Positions 1-11,947 of a DNA stretch of 64,000 bases are shown here, piece after piece (positions within the stretch are counted from its first letter, which is position 1; every line of letters starts with the position of its first letter). The stretch covers positions 15,016,258 to 15,080,257 of the forward strand of contig JAQFVV010000013.1 of the NCBI GenBank assembly GCA_028023455.1. Reading direction: 5' to 3'. Below the pieces are notes generated by a model, which ran no database searches, was not told the origin of the DNA, and saw nothing but the letters and a program-made list of their open reading frames with translations. Both the position numbers and the translations under genes were made by a program. The stretch is from Epiperipatus broadwayi (taxonomy: Eukaryota > Onychophora > Udeonychophora > Euonychophora > Peripatidae).

Positions 1-228
1 TACAGGATATGCACTTCCCATGTGACCATGATTATGATGACACACGATTTCTACTTCGTAATCTTTTATTTGTAAAGGAATACGATTATTTTCATTTAAC
101 AAAAAACATACTGTATACAAAGCAATTTCAAACTCAGGACTTGTACCAATAAAAGTGCTTCCCATTGCCTTAATATTGTTCTTCCATGAAAACTGAATAG
201 TGTACAAATATGGGATTTCATCTTTGGG
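1..228 (-). CDS. ENDOU: ENDOU exon, C-terminal (cut by window edge)
   Basis: The exon begins after the acceptor TTTTCTAG (AG at 229-230) in phase 0 and reads 76 codons open to the window edge. It carries the third part of the XendoU domain. Family-typical strings are LYTIQFSW, then NNIKAMGSTFIG with the lysine that aligns to the catalytic Lys of XendoU (K224), then SPEFEIALYTVCFL. The visible end, GSAYPV, matches the usual last residues of the family, so only a few codons and the stop should lie outside. The segment between the FL motif and the end is short compared with human ENDOU. No frameshift or stop is present, and the identification is secure. Confidence 0.93.
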
Positions 229-230
229 CT

Positions 231-1340
231 AGAAAAAAAAAAAAAAACATTTTTTATTATGATTAATTTATTTGCAGCTTATAAAAACTCCAATTAAGTC
301 AAAAATATTTTAATTTTATAATTATTTTTTCTCTATTATTATTAAATAATTGTGAATAATAAAATCAACTTCCAGTCACTGTTTAAGCCAAGACATTACT
401 GACCATGCTTATTTCAGAACTTGAATCTACTATATGCCTGATGTTCAAATTGGCAATTATATTGTACAAATTTAGACATTCTATTGCAGGAGGAGATGAA
501 ATGATTATAATTATTTCAATGCTTAATAAAAATAGATTTATACTTATTCATAATTAATATATGTTTAAACATGGACAGTTAAAAATGAGATTCCATCTCT
601 CTCATGTGATAGAATATCTAAATTTGTGCAATATAATTGTCAATTCGGACATCAGATATATAAGAGATTCATGTCCAGAGATAAGCACAGTCAGTGGTAA
701 TTGGCTTATATAAAAATATGCTTTAAGCATAAGTGAATTCATTTATGCTTTTAAATTATTAATTGCAGATGAATGCATGGAGATTTTAATATAGTTTAAT
801 AAGCAATGCATGAATGGAAGTTGATTTCCTTTTTCACAATTATTGTTTTTGTAAGTATATTTTGATTAATAAAATTTTATTATAGACAATAAAAAAATAA
901 AAGATTTTTAAACAAAATCTATTTAAAGCATATAATTTTGTTTGAAGTTCTAACAGTAATTACATAATAGCCATTGATTAAAAAAACAAAAAATGTTGTC
1001 AACGTTATCATCAAGTTTGAATATAAAAAAAAAAGTGTGTGGGGGGGGGGGATCTTTTAAAAACTTAAGATCATATGATCTAACTAAAATTGCATCTAAT
1101 AAAAAATCACATTTGACGATGATTATTAACACCGAAATTTAATACAAAATATTCAAAATGATAAAAATTTTAGTCTCAGTAATGTAAAAAATAGACAAAT
1201 TTTTAAAAAAATTATGTGAATTAAATTTAATACCATTTCTATTTCCAAATAAGATTATATGTTGTTAGAAGAAACATGTTGAAAAATGTAATAACAGTAA
1301 TAATAATTATAATTAAAATTGCTTTTTTTCTTCCTCTTTC
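231..1340. other. Intron sequence with an old palindrome; otherwise AT-rich
   Basis: This is intron of the minus-strand ENDOU gene. Apart from the inverted repeat at 359-828 I see only A/T tracts, including a short G10 tract near 1041. The small open frame at 950-1132 (minus) has no recognisable motif. Confidence 0.55.
359..828. repeat. Imperfect inverted repeat (palindromic element)
   Basis: The left arm (about 361-510) runs from AAATCAACTTCC to the AGACATTCTATTG block. Its reverse complement recurs on the right from ATAGAATATCTAAATTTG (about 608) to GGAAGTTGATTTCC (ends about 828). The arms share blocks such as AAATTTGTRCAATATAATTG and ACATCAG. It resembles the inverted-dimer architecture of other repeats in this window, but I find no hammerhead-like core in it. 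Age and family are unknown. Confidence 0.6.
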
Positions 1341-1374
1341 AAAATGGAGCATCACATGATCACCGTTTCTAAGT

Positions 1375-1650
1375 GCAGTGCTCTCAGATCCAAGGCTTCT
1401 CACTGATGAAAACCACAAGCCAGAAACTAGTCTGTGGATATTGGATGAGTAACCACTAGATGAGGATTATATGCACAAGCCTTCTGGCATCCATTGATTA
1501 CTCTGGCTTGCACTGATGAAGGCCACAAGTCAGAAACTAGTCTGCGGATAATGGATGAGTAGGCACTAGATGGAGATTTTATGCACAAGCCTTCTGGCAT
1601 CCACTGATTACTCTGGCAAGCACTGAGTGGCAATGCGTATAGAGAGTTTT
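1375..1650 (+). repeat. Family A repeat, two tandem units with hammerhead-like cores
   Basis: Two head-to-tail units of about 110 bp start with CACTGATGAA at 1401 and 1511. Each has CTGATGA (1403-1409, 1513-1519), a GCC-containing hairpin segment, AGAAAC, and a conserved tail through GGATGAGT, ATGCACAAGCCTTCTGGC and CACTGATTACTCTGGC or near variants. The order CUGANGA, stem, GAAA is the conserved hammerhead ribozyme core. Here the stem II base pair next to the core is A/A, so activity is doubtful. The same family is seen at 4.8, 29.6, 48.4 and 52.0 kb. Confidence 0.75.
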
Positions 1651-1794
1651 GCCTATTTTAATAACATAAATGTACCTATGAATCAAGTAAAATTACCTAA
1701 AAATAAAGTAGATGATTACTCCATTTCATAAACATTTCCAAAATTTCATGCATTTTAAACCTAATGAGGAAATAAAGAAAAGCAATATATATAA

Positions 1795-2500
1795 TAAATG
1801 AAGAATAAGTGTTATATATAACATCTTAGAGCACAATAAAAAATGGCCACTTATTGCAAAAAATTATTGTCCAATACAGCTAGAGAGTAACTCATTTATA
1901 ATAATAGCATTTCTCATTCATTACATATTTTCATCATCATCATTTTCGATCATTATTAATCCACTGTAGGAGAAAGCTTTCTCAAATTTAATCCAGTTTC
2001 TTCAATTCATAGCTTTCATTGTCCATGTCACAACAACGAACTTCTTTATTTCACCCATTTATCTCATATATCATCTCTTTCTAGATCTTTTACAATTTCT
2101 TAGGAACTAGTTTAAGACTTCAGCTGTCATTCTATTATCATCTCTTCTATCAATATAGTATGTACTGTAATTATTCACTATTACATATTTCATCTTTTGA
2201 ACATCTATTTGAAAAGTTTTAAAATGTGCAGAAATAGTTTTGCTCTGTAAATTAAACCTATCAATTGATTAAAATTAATTGACTTTAATATCTTCATTGA
2301 TACAATGTTCACTCCTTTGGCTGAAGTTGTTCATGATAATCCTCTATATTATATCTTAGAGCGCAATAAGAAATGGTTGTTTTCTTATTGCAAAAAAAAT
2401 ATCAAACATTACAATTAGAATTCAGCTCAATTATTTATAATAATAGTACTTGAAGAGTTGTCTCATTCATTACATATATTAGACATTGCAATTATCCATT
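1795..2500. repeat. Diverged direct duplication (about 0.5 kb apart)
   Basis: A block near 1824-1925 (ATCTTAGAGCACAATAA...TTATTGCAAAAAA...TTTATAATAATAG...CTCATTCATTACATAT) recurs at about 2353-2485 with changes. Between them is an RTE-like 3' end (1925-2130). It is probably two copies of an unidentified dispersed repeat or a nested insertion. Confidence 0.5.
1925..2130 (-). mobile_element. RTE-type LINE 3' end fragment
   Basis: On the plus strand the string (ATC)n is followed by a diverged form of the very common RTE 3'-end motif 'ATTAATCCACTGTAGGA..AAGC..TCTC'. On the minus strand this is the C-terminal codons and short-repeat tail of RTE elements, ending in (ATG)n-like repeats. It is truncated and much mutated. 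The call rests on a known motif, not on a full reading frame. Confidence 0.5.
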
Positions 2501-2779
2501 ATCATATACATAAATAAATGATATACTTTGTATGTTCATCCATGTACGATTTTGATTATAAATATTCCAACATTTCAACTTGATCATGCAAGCTATTAAT
2601 AAAGATGGTTGTAGAGATGCTTTCACCAATAGAATATAGGTATATAAAATTGAAAAATCAGAACATTTTTCCAAATAGAATAAAGTTTGCATGTATCATC
2701 ATGTTTGTTGATACAATTTGGTCTTTTTAGTATCTCAATGGTATCTCTGTTCTTACATTGGTAAAGAGTGTCACATCTG

Positions 2780-2970
2780 AATAGATTACTAGTATTGGAG
2801 AAATCAATATTGTAACCTAATCCATAGCATGAAATGAGAATAATGATTATGATGAGTGTTATCTAACTGCGTACTGATGAAATGATTGCTCATAACTACA
2901 CAAGAAGTTTCACAAATGCCACATGAAATTTAATAAATTCTATAAGCCTCAAGAGGAATTGCATGTTTAA
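2780..2970 (-). pseudogene. Penelope-like GIY-YIG endonuclease fragment (eroded)
   Basis: The minus strand reads EAYRIY, a stop, then ISCGIC and MSNHFIS, colinear with the better copy at 18465-18690. That copy has VYEISYGFCGESYVGMSNHCIS. These are the GIY/YIG motifs of Penelope-like elements. This copy has stops and mutated key residues. The flanking sequence (GGTAAAGAGTGTCACATCTGAATAG at about 2760) is also shared with the other copy, so both derive from one element family. Confidence 0.6.
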
Positions 2971-3044
2971 GTTTGGTTATGATGTTACTAATTTTTTGTT
3001 ATTTTTTTTTTCTATTGGTGGAGCTTTAACATTGTTATAAATCA

Positions 3045-3165
3045 GTGTTATAAATTAGACTGGGGAATGGAAAATAAAATGGCTAACAGGTTTCTCTGGG
3101 CATAATTGCTGAGAGATTCTTGACTTCATTTAAGGAGACGCTACAGTACATCACATCACATCAGT
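3045..3165 (+). mobile_element. Non-LTR retrotransposon (family L) 3' end
   Basis: The block ACTGGGGAATGGAAAATAAA through GGCTAACAGGTTTCTCTGGG to the (CATCA)n-type tail ending near 3162 is the same 3' end seen at 54.6-54.75 kb (plus) and, in minus orientation, at 20.5, 20.8, 21.2 and 23.3-23.5 kb. Only the 3'UTR is present, as is usual for 5'-truncated LINE insertions. Confidence 0.8.
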
Positions 3166-3204
3166 GTTTACAATGCTTCTATAACCAACTTTGTAATATT
3201 CTAT

Positions 3205-3410
3205 TCATGTCCCATTTGGTGGTTTGTGTGATCAAGCTGAAACATCAGTATATTGATAATCAAAATCATACATAGATGGACCGACAAAATATATTATTTC
3301 ATGACCCATTTGATAGTTTGTGTGATCAAGCCAAAACATCAATATATTGATAATCAAAATCATACATAGATGAACCCACAGAATATATTACTTATATTTG
3401 TAACCCATGA
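3205..3410. repeat. Two-unit tandem repeat, period about 94 bp
   Basis: CCCATTTGGTGGTTTGTGTG at 3211 and CCCATTTGATAGTTTGTGTG at 3305 begin two units sharing ATCAAGC, AACATCA.TATATTGATAAT and ATCATACATAGATG. It lies just after the LINE 3' end at 3165. Its origin is unknown. Confidence 0.75.
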
Positions 3411-3963
3411 AAATCTTCATATCAACATATATATATATGTAATGCAAAAAAATATAAATCATCTAGAATAAATACTAATAAAATGATAATTGAATAACAT
3501 ATTAAAATATAATAATGCTATAGCTGGCTATTAGTAATTCTATCATCTTAATTAACAAATTATATTTAAATTTCCCCAAAAATGTTTAAAATCTTGATTT
3601 ATCACTTTTTACAATTTATATCAGTAAACAAAATATAATAATTTACCTATGATCAATCCAAGCTTCCAAAATTTATATAAGTTCATAAAATCCATTTCCT
3701 TATTTATAAGATTATTTAAATTATTTATAAATATAACTTTCTTAATTCTTCTTTCTTGGTCGATCATTTTCAACATGTAAGACAAATACTTTCTTTTGTC
3801 TTATGTGTAAAACAAAGCTATTCTATTATAATTACTACTAATCTCTGAATACATGTTCTTTATTCTTTTACCCATAAATATCCACTTTGTGCCCAATGCT
3901 TTCATCTCCAATGATACATTTTACCATATGTAAAAAACAAAATCCAAATGAAAACAGACTTAC

Positions 3964-4114
3964 ACATTTATTAGCTATAAAGCCTTTGTAATCAACTAGT
4001 TTCTTTTTCTCCTGTAGATAGAATTGAATCCAGTTATGAAAACCTATTACATCTCCACCTGAACCTCGAGTTTCTCCAACAAACACATGTTCAAACGCTG
4101 AAGAATCAGGTGAC
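3964..4114 (-). CDS. ENDOU: ENDOU exon with both catalytic histidines
   Basis: This 151-nt exon has acceptor TTTCAG just above 4114 and a consensus donor GTAAGT at 3963-3958. The first base completes an arginine codon begun in the previous exon, and 50 full codons follow. It encodes the core of the XendoU active site: FEHVFVGE (first catalytic His and the acidic residues beside it) and [15 protein letters not shown] (second catalytic His), then LVDYKG. These match the family residue for residue. A glycine-rich insert (RGSGGD) separates the two histidine motifs. Reading past the donor gives a short intronic extension with no family resemblance, which confirms the exon end. Confidence 0.96.
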
Positions 4115-4318
4115 CTGAAATAAAAATATTAATTAAATAAGATAAATAAATTTTAAATAATTATCTCCAGCACTTGAGATAATCTTTATATAAGAGTGCT
4201 AAAAATAACAAAATTATATTTATTTTATTTTATTTTTTAAAAAAACGACTTATTTTATAGAATTATTTTAAAATTTTTATACTTGTGCTTTTCAAAATGT
4301 TTTCTTTATTTTACTTTT

Positions 4319-4342
4319 CTCTCTCTCTCTCTCTCTCTCTCT
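4319..4342. repeat. (CT)12 microsatellite
   Basis: A perfect dinucleotide run in the intron upstream of the active-site exon; on the gene's sense strand it is (AG)n. The rest of 4115-4780 is AT-rich with nothing recognised. Confidence 0.95.
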
Positions 4343-4779
4343 TAATTTATTCATTAAATTTCAGTGATTACTTTTTAATTTTTCCATCCTACTCCAGAAC
4401 AAATCTATAATTAACTAAATAATAGACAATAGATGGCAGCAGTCATTCTTACATATGATTTCTCAATTTTTGTACTTAACTTCCTGAATATATCATATTT
4501 TGGTAAATTTAATTTAAAATATATTGTTAAAGTAAATCATTAGACTTAATATTTGTTTAAAAAATATTATATATAATAGGAGGTCTTACATTTTTTTAAT
4601 ATTCATTCCATCAATAATTTATTAAAATTTTTCTGTGAATTGAAAAAGCATGTGGGAATAAGAATGCAATTGTTTTTTTTTTTTTCATGTAATCTTTAAT
4701 AAGAAAAGGTGCAAAGATAAATTTTATCAAGCAAATCATTGTCTAGTTATATCTTTTATGTGAAGTTTAAGGATCACTT

Positions 4780-5830
4780 AATAAAGCAATTCTCTTCACC
4801 CTATTCTAAAACTATTTACTGTATCTTCACTCTATTTTAGGGCTATTTACTGTAGCCTTGGATAATCAATGGACACCAGATTCTATAATGCTACAATGTT
4901 ACCATTTCCAGACAATTTCTGGCTTTTATTTTTATCACTAAGAACCAAGATTCAAAACTGAAACTAGTGCACTTATGCGTGTAGAAACCAAACTTTTACT
5001 CTTTATACTATTCAAGCTAATAATCCGAAATTTATAAAAGCCTCTAAAGTTTTGAAGTCAATCCACTTACCTAGTTATAGAGATCTGCCACCAATTTAGT
5101 TCCCATATATTTTAGACACCTTATTTTAATGCCATTTGTAGGTCCTTTCTGCACTTTGACAATGAAGAAAAGCACTAATATAAAGAACTTTTAATCATAT
5201 TATTATACACCATGAATATGACATATTAAATATATTGAAAGTATGCAAGGCAGTAATAAAGCTGAATATTAGAAAATTATCTTTTCTGTGAATATATTCA
5301 TTAATTATCAGATATTACATTGACCCAGACAAGAAAATTTATAATAGTTGAATTACAAAAAATATTTTATTGAATCTAGCATCCACTGATTTCTCAACCA
5401 GCTCTAAAGTAAGGTAAAGAGAACTGCTCTAAACATTTAAGAAATTAGTATGATATTGTTATTGATTTTCCTAGTCAAAAGTTATTCTTACAGTTAGCAT
5501 TGATGAGATTTTAAAAATATGTACAAGTTTGTGGTTGGATCTACATTAATAGATAATCTACATGACTAGATAAATGAATTTAATTGGGTTCAAAATGTAG
5601 GTCTTAAATTTCAGACTATTTGCAAGAAATTAAAGATGGCTGTTAAATACATAAGTCCATTAATTCCAGATTTGTATTTTAGTCTTCACTGACAAAGACA
5701 AATGCCAGAAACCAATCTTGAGAAAAAGATATTATAGCACTATACAATCTAGTAGTATTCATGGATTCCTAACAGAGCTCTAGAGTAAGGGTGAAGAGAA
5801 CTTTCTTGGAAATATGATAAAATCATGATA
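4780..5830. repeat. Eroded family A inverted dimer
   Basis: The left side (minus orientation) preserves GATAATCAATGGACACCAGA, the AGAC.ATTTCTGGCTTTT block and AACCAAGATTC, matching family A arms. The right side contains CACTGACAAAGAC.AAATGCCAGAAACCAATCTTG at 5688-5725 (hammerhead-like core, degenerate) and ATTCATGGATTCC. A matching GAGTAAGGGTGAAGAGAAC end also lies here. It is much older than the copies at 29.6 and 52.0 kb. Confidence 0.55.
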
Positions 5831-8465
5831 TTGTTGTTGGTATTTATAATTACATCTAGTCCCAAAATTAATGGAAACTGTATAATCGGCTAGCATTGAC
5901 CCAAAATAATTGCATAGGATCTAGCTTCTTTAAAAAGAAACAAGATTTATTTTATAATTTATATTTATTGGGGATTCCTAAAATATGTACCATTTATTAT
6001 GATTTTAACTGGGAATAAAAAAAAATCTTTATTTTTATGAAGGAATCAAAAAAGAATAGGTTGAATTAGCAATAAGCCATTAGAATCTATATCAGTGTTT
6101 TTAACAAAAAAAAAAACAAGGAAAGCTTGTAAAATAATAACAAATGCTGAATGGTAGCATTAATAAGTATCATTGTGTTATGTAACTTAAGTCTTTCTAT
6201 TAGAAAAAAGTTTTTTAATAATGAAAAAATATAGAAAAAAATGAGAAATTTAATGAAACTATTAATGAAGCCAATAGCAAAGCTTTGTGAAAAGTTAAAA
6301 AAAATAAGAAATTTCATATAGTTTTTAAATAACATGATTTATAAATAACCATGATAAATGAAGAAACTCTAAAAACATAATATCATCTAAAAAGATAAAT
6401 AATATCTTTTAAGTTCTTACCAAACAGAGATATATGTAAACTCCTATTAGTTAAAAAATAAGATTCTTCAGAATTTACAAATATATAAAGCAAATACTTA
6501 GTGTTCAGTAAAGAGCTTTAAGCTAAACTTCGTGAGAATAAAATCTTTAAAAAAAAATTAAAAATATATTTATATATTCAAAATCTTAAAAAAATCCAAT
6601 CCTTATACTGTTGAACTTGATGTTTTTCTTATCCATTATTTGATTACAGTTTCAAATAATCTAAAAATCTTTTTAAGTTCTAAGAGGGCAGTTCTCCTAA
6701 ATAAACAGCTTTTATTACTAATTAAAAGATGATAAAAATATCGAATTAAAAGAAATAAGGACTGCATTTTTTAAAATTCTGATTAAAATATTTTAAAAGA
6801 AGATTAAAAAGTTTTGAAAAATATAATATCTATTTATCTTTACAAAATTAATGATCTATATTAATAGATAACTGAAATATTCAAAAGCTTTGAGAAAATA
6901 CTGCTTAAATTTATCCAATAATTTCTTTCTTTTATCATTTTTCCTATCAACATTTATAATTTCTTCCAAAATAATTTTAAAAATTCCTCTATCTATAAGG
7001 ATAAGCCCAATTCAATTCTCTTGTTTCTTAATTTTTTCAATAAATAATTTTTATTTGTATCTTTTTTTTTTAATATCTCTATTAATCTATTGTGCCAGCT
7101 TACTTGCCCAATCTCCTACACATCTATATATCACTAAAACATCTCATGACCACCACTACTGTATGGATAGAGTTGAGACTGTTTTAGCACAACTATGAAT
7201 CTAAACCACTTTTTTTTCTTCACATCCAAATAAAACACACACACTCAATGTAATTCCAGTGGATTATTGAATAATCTTTTAATATTATTGAAAGTCTGCT
7301 TAGAGATTAGGATTTCCATTATTTCTTTCCTCATCTATCATCAGTTATATAAGATTCTAATTATCCTTTCTATCTGTTTTCATTAGTTCAATTTAAATGC
7401 ATCTATTCTGCCATATCATTAGCAAATCTTTACAATACTAATTTTATCTTTATCTAAATTGAATTTATTTAAAAATAACTTGATAAGACAAAGTGAAGAG
7501 CTTGTTTATAACTTCTAAAACAAAGCATATTCTTAAAGAATTTTAAAAATCTCATTAAAGCTCAAAATAAAAAATTTGGCACGGGCTGTGGATTTATATT
7601 CTGGACAATTTATTTTACAGAAAATATTTTATTTTAAAAAAAGGGGAAGGGAGAAGTATACAGGAAATAGTAGGTAATCTTTTTTGTTCTTTACTAGTTA
7701 AAACTTTTTTTTTACTTTAATTTTTAAAAAACTTAAATATTATAATATAGATATATAATTTATTGTATTTTAGCTAATATATATATATAAAGTTTAAAGA
7801 GTGAAGTAATAGCATTTTAAAAGTAGTATATTTTTCAAAAATGATATATAAATATAAATGAAACATTCAAAATTGCTTAATTTTAAATTTAAATAGAATT
7901 AATATGATATAAACAGAAAATTAATATAAAAAATTAAATTTGAATTATATTACTTAATTTTTTTTTTTGGTAATTTTTAATATGTATAAATATATATATA
8001 TGATACGGTAGATATAGGCAATTTTTTTTTTTTTTTTTTTGAGACAGATAATAAATTTTATGAGTTTTCGTGGGCCAATTTTAAAAAACTGACAATACAT
8101 ATAAAAACATTTATTAAAAAAGAAATAAAAATAGTTACTTTAATGTATGGATAGGAGAAACATAATCACAGTCTTATTATCTATTATTAGTAATTCTTAT
8201 GCTCCATAATATAAATTTATGTTTAATTCACGTTTTTAAATTCCCTTAGGGTATTTTTTTAAAAATTAATTTATTTTGAGGTTTAATTATTTTAGGTAAA
8301 TGAAAATTATATTGGCAGTCAATTTAATTGTTAGATATGCTATAACCAAATTACTTGAACAGAGTAAAGTTTATAAAATTAATTTTTAAAAAAATACAAA
8401 AATAAAAACTTTAGCCCACTTGCTCAGGTATGTGTTTTTTTAGTGTCACTTTCTGATTGAGTTGG
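5831..8465. other. Gene-free AT-rich intron
   Basis: Long A- and T-rich tracts, short (TA)n runs near 7780 and 7996, and a T19 run near 8022. Small frames at 6087-6335 (minus) and 6890-7198 (plus) are low-complexity F/I/L-rich readings, and I do not call them genes. Nothing else is recognised. Confidence 0.55.
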
Positions 8466-8467
8466 AA

Positions 8468-9300
8468 CTCTTCTGCAATTATAGAGGTGTTTCTCTGATA
8501 TATACGTATATATATATGAAGCCAATACATCAGATAAATACTTACTATCTATCAGATATAAAAAAAAATAGCCAAATAATTTGATAGTTTTTCTTGAAAT
8601 AACTTGTTATAACATTTATTTGCACATATATACAAGAATAGGTGCAAGTTCATCAAAAGATAGATAAAACAAATATAAGACCACAAATTACTTAGTATAA
8701 AATACAAAAGTGTAATAAAGGTCTTACTGCAAATATTATTATTTAGCAACAATGATTAATTATTAATTAACTAGCAGACATTAATTTTCCATACTGTGTT
8801 CCTAGTATTGGGAAACAAACTCATAGATTCAAAGAATACATTTTATGTAAATTATCTGCAATCCTAGTGATATTTGCACAAAGGCTTTTCAAAATAATAA
8901 CAGACTAGAGTGGTCTTCACAGAGTTTTCCTAAATTTGCTTTTACACATCAGGACTTTGAATTTCTCACCATGAACACATTCTTGATGCCAATAGACAAT
9001 TCCCTTACTATGCAATCAACAAGTAAATAATATAGTTTTTTTAAATAAGCATTTTACATTTATTAATCTCACCCGCACACCCCTACTTATATTAGCATTT
9101 GTGATATACACAAATGCAAAACAGTGTGACTGGAATTTTTCCAGATAATTTAACTTTAAATAATATTTAATTTCTAAATAAATTCTATGTTTGCAGTTTT
9201 ACAAAAATATTAATTTTATATATATTACAAAAAGTATATGACAATACAAAAATATGGATACCAATGTACTCTGCTATCTACATTTAATTTTGAATTTAGT
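8468..9300. repeat. Unidentified repeat, copy 1
   Basis: It shares a series of blocks in the same order with 11948-12700: CTCTTCTG.AAT.AT.GAGGTG, GCCAATACATCAG, TTTTTCTTGAAATAA, AATAGGTGCAAGTTCATCAAAA, CTTTTCAAAATAATAA, ACACATTCTTG.{1,3}GCCAATA and TTTTCCAGATAATTTAACTTTA. The two copies are direct repeats about 3.5 kb apart flanking a gypsy remnant. They could be long terminal repeats of that element or independent insertions. Confidence 0.65.
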
Positions 9301-10480
9301 TGAATCTTTAAACACTGTTTTGACATCCTGAAATACAGGGATGACTAATTGATCATTTGGATTTAGAAAAGAAAATTATTATTGTAATACTATGCAGTTT
9401 ATAAATATAATGTGTAATCTAAAACCTCGTATTATTACTTTTCATTGACAGGTCTTTCTTTCGAACTTTTAATATTATTTATCTTTTCAATTCCTTATTC
9501 AATAATAAGAAAATGGGAGATAGAGAGGTGGGACAGAGGGGCAAAAAATACAGTCAATTTTAAGTTTTCAAGATTGATTTCTCTTAATATTACTTAATAT
9601 TGAGTTACAAAATTCAAACACTTATTTATAAATGATAAATTGGTTTTGGATTTTTTATTCTTTAAAATGTTTAAATTTCTTTATTTGTCTTTTAAAAAGT
9701 GAGAGGGGGGTACAGTCAATTGTAAAAGTGTTGTCGACTTTTCTATGAAAAAAGTATTATCAGCTACAATTCAACCCAAATTCTAAATAAAACAAATAAT
9801 CCAAATAAAAATAAACTGGCTCACTTTGAAACAATAACAACTACAATAAATTAATACAAAAAAGGTAAAAATGAAACTTCATTCTTAAAATTCCCACTGC
9901 CACCTGATAGTTGTTTTCATCCAACAAAAAAAAAAAAATTGCCACTTCTTATGAAGTAATTTGGCAGCATGGATGGACAATGCAAAATCATTCTAAACCC
10001 CCCCCCCCTAACTTTCTTTTCTCCGATTGGGATGACAAGATCTAAATGAAGAACATGAGGTTTATTTTTATTTAAAAAAACTAAAAAAGACAATGCAATG
10101 TTTCCATTTCTTTTTTAAATCAAAATATTTTTAACAATATCAATGAAGACCACAAAGTTTATTTTTAAATTAATTTCTAAAAAGAAAAAAAAATTTCTTA
10201 TACATGCAGCATTGGGAAAATGTTTCCTTTATTTTTTAGTTTTTTGTTGTATTTTTGAACTATTTAAAAATCTAGATTTTTAGAGACGTATGTTAAATCT
10301 TCAATTTATCTCTTAGTTATCCCAGGAGTATTTTGTGACAAAGACGCAGTGTTTTAAACAAACAAATAGAAAATTGATTATCGATAGCAGAATATATTAA
10401 TATCAAAATATATACATATTTTTTATTTGTAGAATCCATATTTACATAATAGTTTCAAAATTACAACTACGGATGTAGAT
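9301..10480. other. Gene-free AT-rich intron
   Basis: No gene or repeat family recognised. It contains A-tracts and a C10 run near 10000. Confidence 0.5.
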
Positions 10481-11560
10481 CAGTCAGACGATTCCATAGA
10501 TGTTAGTATCTCTTCTAAAATAGTTCATGTAGAGTTTCTTTAATTTTCTACTTCAAAACAAATGCTACTTTTCAAGCTTTGCAAATGATAGGTTTTATCC
10601 TTTCCTTAAGATTAACTTCAATTAAACTTAGTTTTCATTACTCCCTCTTTCACTTTAAATAAACCTAGAAATCTGCAATTAACCCCTGGCGCAATATTAT
10701 TTTTTTTATCTATGCCAATTTTAATATCTAGTCCTGTGAACCATTCTCAACTTATAATAGGATTGATTTTACCCTGAATTATATATAATGGTAGGTTTTT
10801 ATTAGTTTTTATGCTTACTGATACTTTTCAGAGAATTTTTACTTCATTATCATTAACATCTTGCATTTATAAAAAAAGATTTTTTGATGCAAATGGAACT
10901 GTTTTAATGTTTTCTATTATATCATACTAGTTTTTGTTGAGTATTAAATACATGCTTGAGCTGCTGTCAATCTCCATAGAAATTCTTTTTCCACAAATTT
11001 CAACAGAAAACATTATTTGTTTGATGATATCTATTTTTTTTTTTTTAATCTGAAATTTAACTTTAGTTTTTGGCTGTTACTTGCTGTGTACTTTTTTTTT
11101 TGATCTCAGAAATTTTCGACAAGTATTTACTATCTGTCCTTTCAAGCCCCAGTTTTTGCACCCTTCACTTTTTGGTATACAATTATGTACTAAATGACCA
11201 TTTTTTACACAGAAGAAATATGTATTTATTTTTTTTCTTCTGTGGCCTTGATTTATTTAAATTACTCATATATCATTTTTGGATAGCAGTTTTATTTTGA
11301 TCATTTAAACATATTTTTTGAAATTCTTTAGACTGCCATAATATTATTTCATAATCTATCCCTCTTTTAATTGCATCCTTAAATGTCAAGTCTTTCTCTG
11401 ATAACAATTGTGATCTTAATCGTTTATCTGACATCCTCCATAAGAATTGTTCAACAATTGCCTAATCTATAAATCATCACATTTGCAGTTCCTGAGTCTC
11501 AGCGCTACATCACATTCATTTTTCTCCTTGAGCTTCAAGTTGAGTTATATATCTTGAAAG
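10480..11560 (-). pseudogene. Ty3/gypsy-like gag-protease remnant
   Basis: The minus strand, read across several frameshifts, gives gag-like EQFLWRMSDKRLRSQLLSEK (two frames) and DLTFKDAIKRGIDYE around 11330-11460. Then come two CCHC zinc-knuckle relics at about 11110-11225: YFFCVKNGHLVHNC (first Cys changed to Tyr) and GCKNWGLKGQIVNTC (Cys to Trp, His to Gln). Then ISMEIDSSSSMYLI near 10960, a degenerate aspartic protease site (D-S-S for D-T/S-G). A further ISWEWFTGLDIKI near 10720 fits the end of the protease. Order and spacing match Ty3/gypsy gag-pol. It is dead, and no reverse transcriptase or integrase was found next to it. Confidence 0.7.
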
Positions 11561-11945
11561 TAAAGAGTTGAAACATTCATCTAACTTTGAAATTACTTTT
11601 TCATAAAAAAATTTTTTTGGCTTACTCACTCCACATAACTTCAATGAACCTTTGGCCTGTGAAATATAATAATGTTGCTATTTTAATTTTACTTTATTCA
11701 ACTTTATTCATAAGAAAGTACTTTTCAACATGTCATGTGAAGAGAAGCCAGTTAGTTGGGCTTCAATGTCAAATTCACTAATAATAGTTTGCAACAGTTT
11801 TAATTAAATATTGCTAGTTTTACTTCATTAAATTAAAAGTTTGGCTATTACAGGAATCTCTCTGACCATACCAGTTTATTAATTACAGGGTTGAAACTTA
11901 TGAGAGATGATTTCAATTCTATCATCAACTGCATTAGGTAGATGT
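11561..11945. other. Gene-free intron
   Basis: Short open frame 11587-11781 (plus) has no motif. It probably belongs to the upstream gag part of the gypsy remnant on the other strand, but nothing is clear. Confidence 0.4.
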
Positions 11946-11947
11946 AT

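Noticed and set aside
6087-7198. Open frames of 82 and 102 codons in the AT-rich intron
   Set aside because: Low-complexity F/I/L/K composition, no start context, no motif and no splice support.
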